In this document: positions 5,481 through 6,319 of the stretch, piece by piece | How the letters are laid out: each line of letters starts with the position of its first letter | Numbering within the stretch: the stretch's first letter is position 1 | Assembly (NCBI GenBank): GCA_027489475.1 | Contig: JAIXZQ010000288.1 | Coordinates: 1-6,319, forward strand | Length of the DNA stretch: 6,319 bases | DNA from: Methylophilus sp. | GTDB taxonomy: Bacteria; Pseudomonadota; Gammaproteobacteria; Burkholderiales; Methylophilaceae | Direction: 5' to 3' | Position numbers and translations under genes: made by a program | The notes under the pieces: generated by a model | Seen by the model: only the letters and a program-made list of their open reading frames with translations | What the model was told of the DNA's origin: nothing | The model's database searches: none

Positions 5481-6319
5481 ATGAATCAGTTTTTAACCGC
5501 CGCTTTATACAAATTTGTGACGCTAGAGGATTACCAAGCCATGCAGCCCACCTTGCTGGCTTTTTGTCAGCAGCAGCAAATCAAGGGCACTTTATTGCTG
5601 GCCAAAGAAGGCATCAACGGCACCATTGCCGGGCCGGAGGCAAATATCCGTGCGGTATTGGCGTATTTGCGTAGCGACCCGCGGCTGGCTGACTTAGAGC
5701 ATAAAGAATCGTGGTCAGACACGCATCCGTTTTACCGCATGAAGGTCAAGCTGAAAAAAGAAATCGTCACCATGGGGGTGCCCGAGGTAGACCCTAATCT
5801 GGTGGTGGGCACCTATGTGAAGCCCGAAGATTGGAACGCAATTATCTCAGACCCCGAGATGGTGGTGCTGGATACCCGCAATGACTACGAGGTGCATATT
5901 GGTACTTTTCAGGGTGCAGTCGACCCGAAAACCACCACCTTTAGAGAGTTTCCCAAGTTTGTGGCAGAACATCTGGATAAAACTAAACACAAAAAAGTTG
6001 CCATGTTTTGCACCGGCGGCATCCGTTGTGAAAAAGCCTCGTCTTACATGAAACAACAAGGCTTTGAAGAGGTATATCACCTGCAAGGCGGCATTCTCAA
6101 ATATCTTGAAACCGTGCCACCTGAGCAAAGCCTGTGGCAGGGCGAGTGTTTTGTGTTCGACCAGCGCGTCGCCGTCAAACATGGACTCGCAGTCGGCGAG
6201 CATGACCAATGCTACGCCTGCCGCATGCCGCTCACCAAAGAAGAAATGCAAAGTCCGCAATATGAAGCCGGTATTTCGTGCCCCTATTGCTTTGATAAAC
6301 TCAGTGCAGAGAAAAAAGA
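5481..6319 (+). CDS. trhO: tRNA uridine(34) hydroxylase TrhO (YceA family), 3' end missing
   Basis: TrhO, formerly YceA, is a rhodanese-domain enzyme that uses O2 to hydroxylate U34 of certain tRNAs, the first step to 5-(carboxy)methoxyuridine type wobble bases. The window holds 279 codons and two bases of the next; the frame is open at the edge. Residues 1 to about 110 form the N-terminal UPF0176 domain ([13 protein letters not shown], then [18 protein letters not shown]). The rhodanese domain follows ([15 protein letters not shown], about 130-215), with catalytic Cys177 in the loop [12 protein letters not shown]. Next comes a Cys-rich tail, Cys244/Cys247 (CYAC) and Cys267/Cys270 (CPYC), spaced like a zinc-binding site. 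Start 5481 is chosen from the family N-terminus; no Shine-Dalgarno is visible. An in-frame ATG at 5454 would lie only two bases past the predicted -10 and is unlikely. Confidence 0.95.
   Translation, partial: MNQFLTAALYKFVTLEDYQAMQPTLLAFCQQQQIKGTLLLAKEGINGTIAGPEANIRAVLAYLRSDPRLADLEHKESWSDTHPFYRMKVKLKKEIVTMGVPEVDPNLVVGTYVKPEDWNAIISDPEMVVLDTRNDYEVHIGTFQGAVDPKTTTFREFPKFVAEHLDKTKHKKVAMFCTGGIRCEKASSYMKQQGFEEVYHLQGGILKYLETVPPEQSLWQGECFVFDQRVAVKHGLAVGEHDQCYACRMPLTKEEMQSPQYEAGISCPYCFDKLSAEKK

Noticed and set aside
5847..6260. 137-codon minus-strand ORF
   Set aside because: It is antisense to the rhodanese domain of trhO, whose frame runs open from 5481 to the window edge.

Overview
The window reads as chromosomal DNA of a methylotrophic betaproteobacterium, most likely a member of the Methylophilaceae (Methylophilus, Methylovorus or Methylotenera type). 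Two things point there: a nucleoside diphosphate kinase of betaproteobacterial type, and a complete bacterial formyltransferase/hydrolase (Fhc) operon, the tetrahydromethanopterin/methylofuran C1 module found in methylotrophs. The family-level assignment is inference from protein character and gene content; no marker here fixes the genus.

Layout. Positions 1-58 hold what may be the first codons of a gene on the minus strand that leaves the window. Positions 176-580 are ndk on the minus strand, with its promoter and ribosome binding site to the right. Positions 581-908 are a divergent intergenic region of about 330 bp with the ndk promoter, a candidate fhc control region and a doubtful small ORF. 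Positions 909-5372 are four tightly packed plus-strand genes, fhcB-fhcA-fhcD-fhcC. The B/A and D/C junctions are ATGA overlaps, A and D are 2 nt apart, and fhcA, fhcD and fhcC each have a good Shine-Dalgarno sequence. A strong rho-independent terminator (5396-5426) closes the operon. A separate transcription unit then starts with a likely extended -10 promoter and encodes TrhO (YceA), a rhodanese-family tRNA U34 hydroxylase cut by the right edge.

How the genes work together. In the H4MPT-linked formaldehyde oxidation pathway, C1 units reach formyl-H4MPT. FhcD moves the formyl group onto methylofuran and FhcA hydrolyses formyl-methylofuran to formate; FhcB and FhcC are the structural partners. 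The complex is the bacterial counterpart of archaeal formylmethanofuran dehydrogenase plus Ftr, but works hydrolytically. The sequence fits this: FhcA keeps its amidohydrolase metal-binding motifs, while FhcB keeps an N-terminal Cys cluster but has lost the Cys that holds Mo/W in the archaeal enzyme.

I see no mobile element, CRISPR array, tRNA or rRNA. The main system is known rather than new. The points most worth a second look are the retained Cys cluster in FhcB, a striking ATA-before-GAN codon-context bias, and the structure of the fhcB upstream region.
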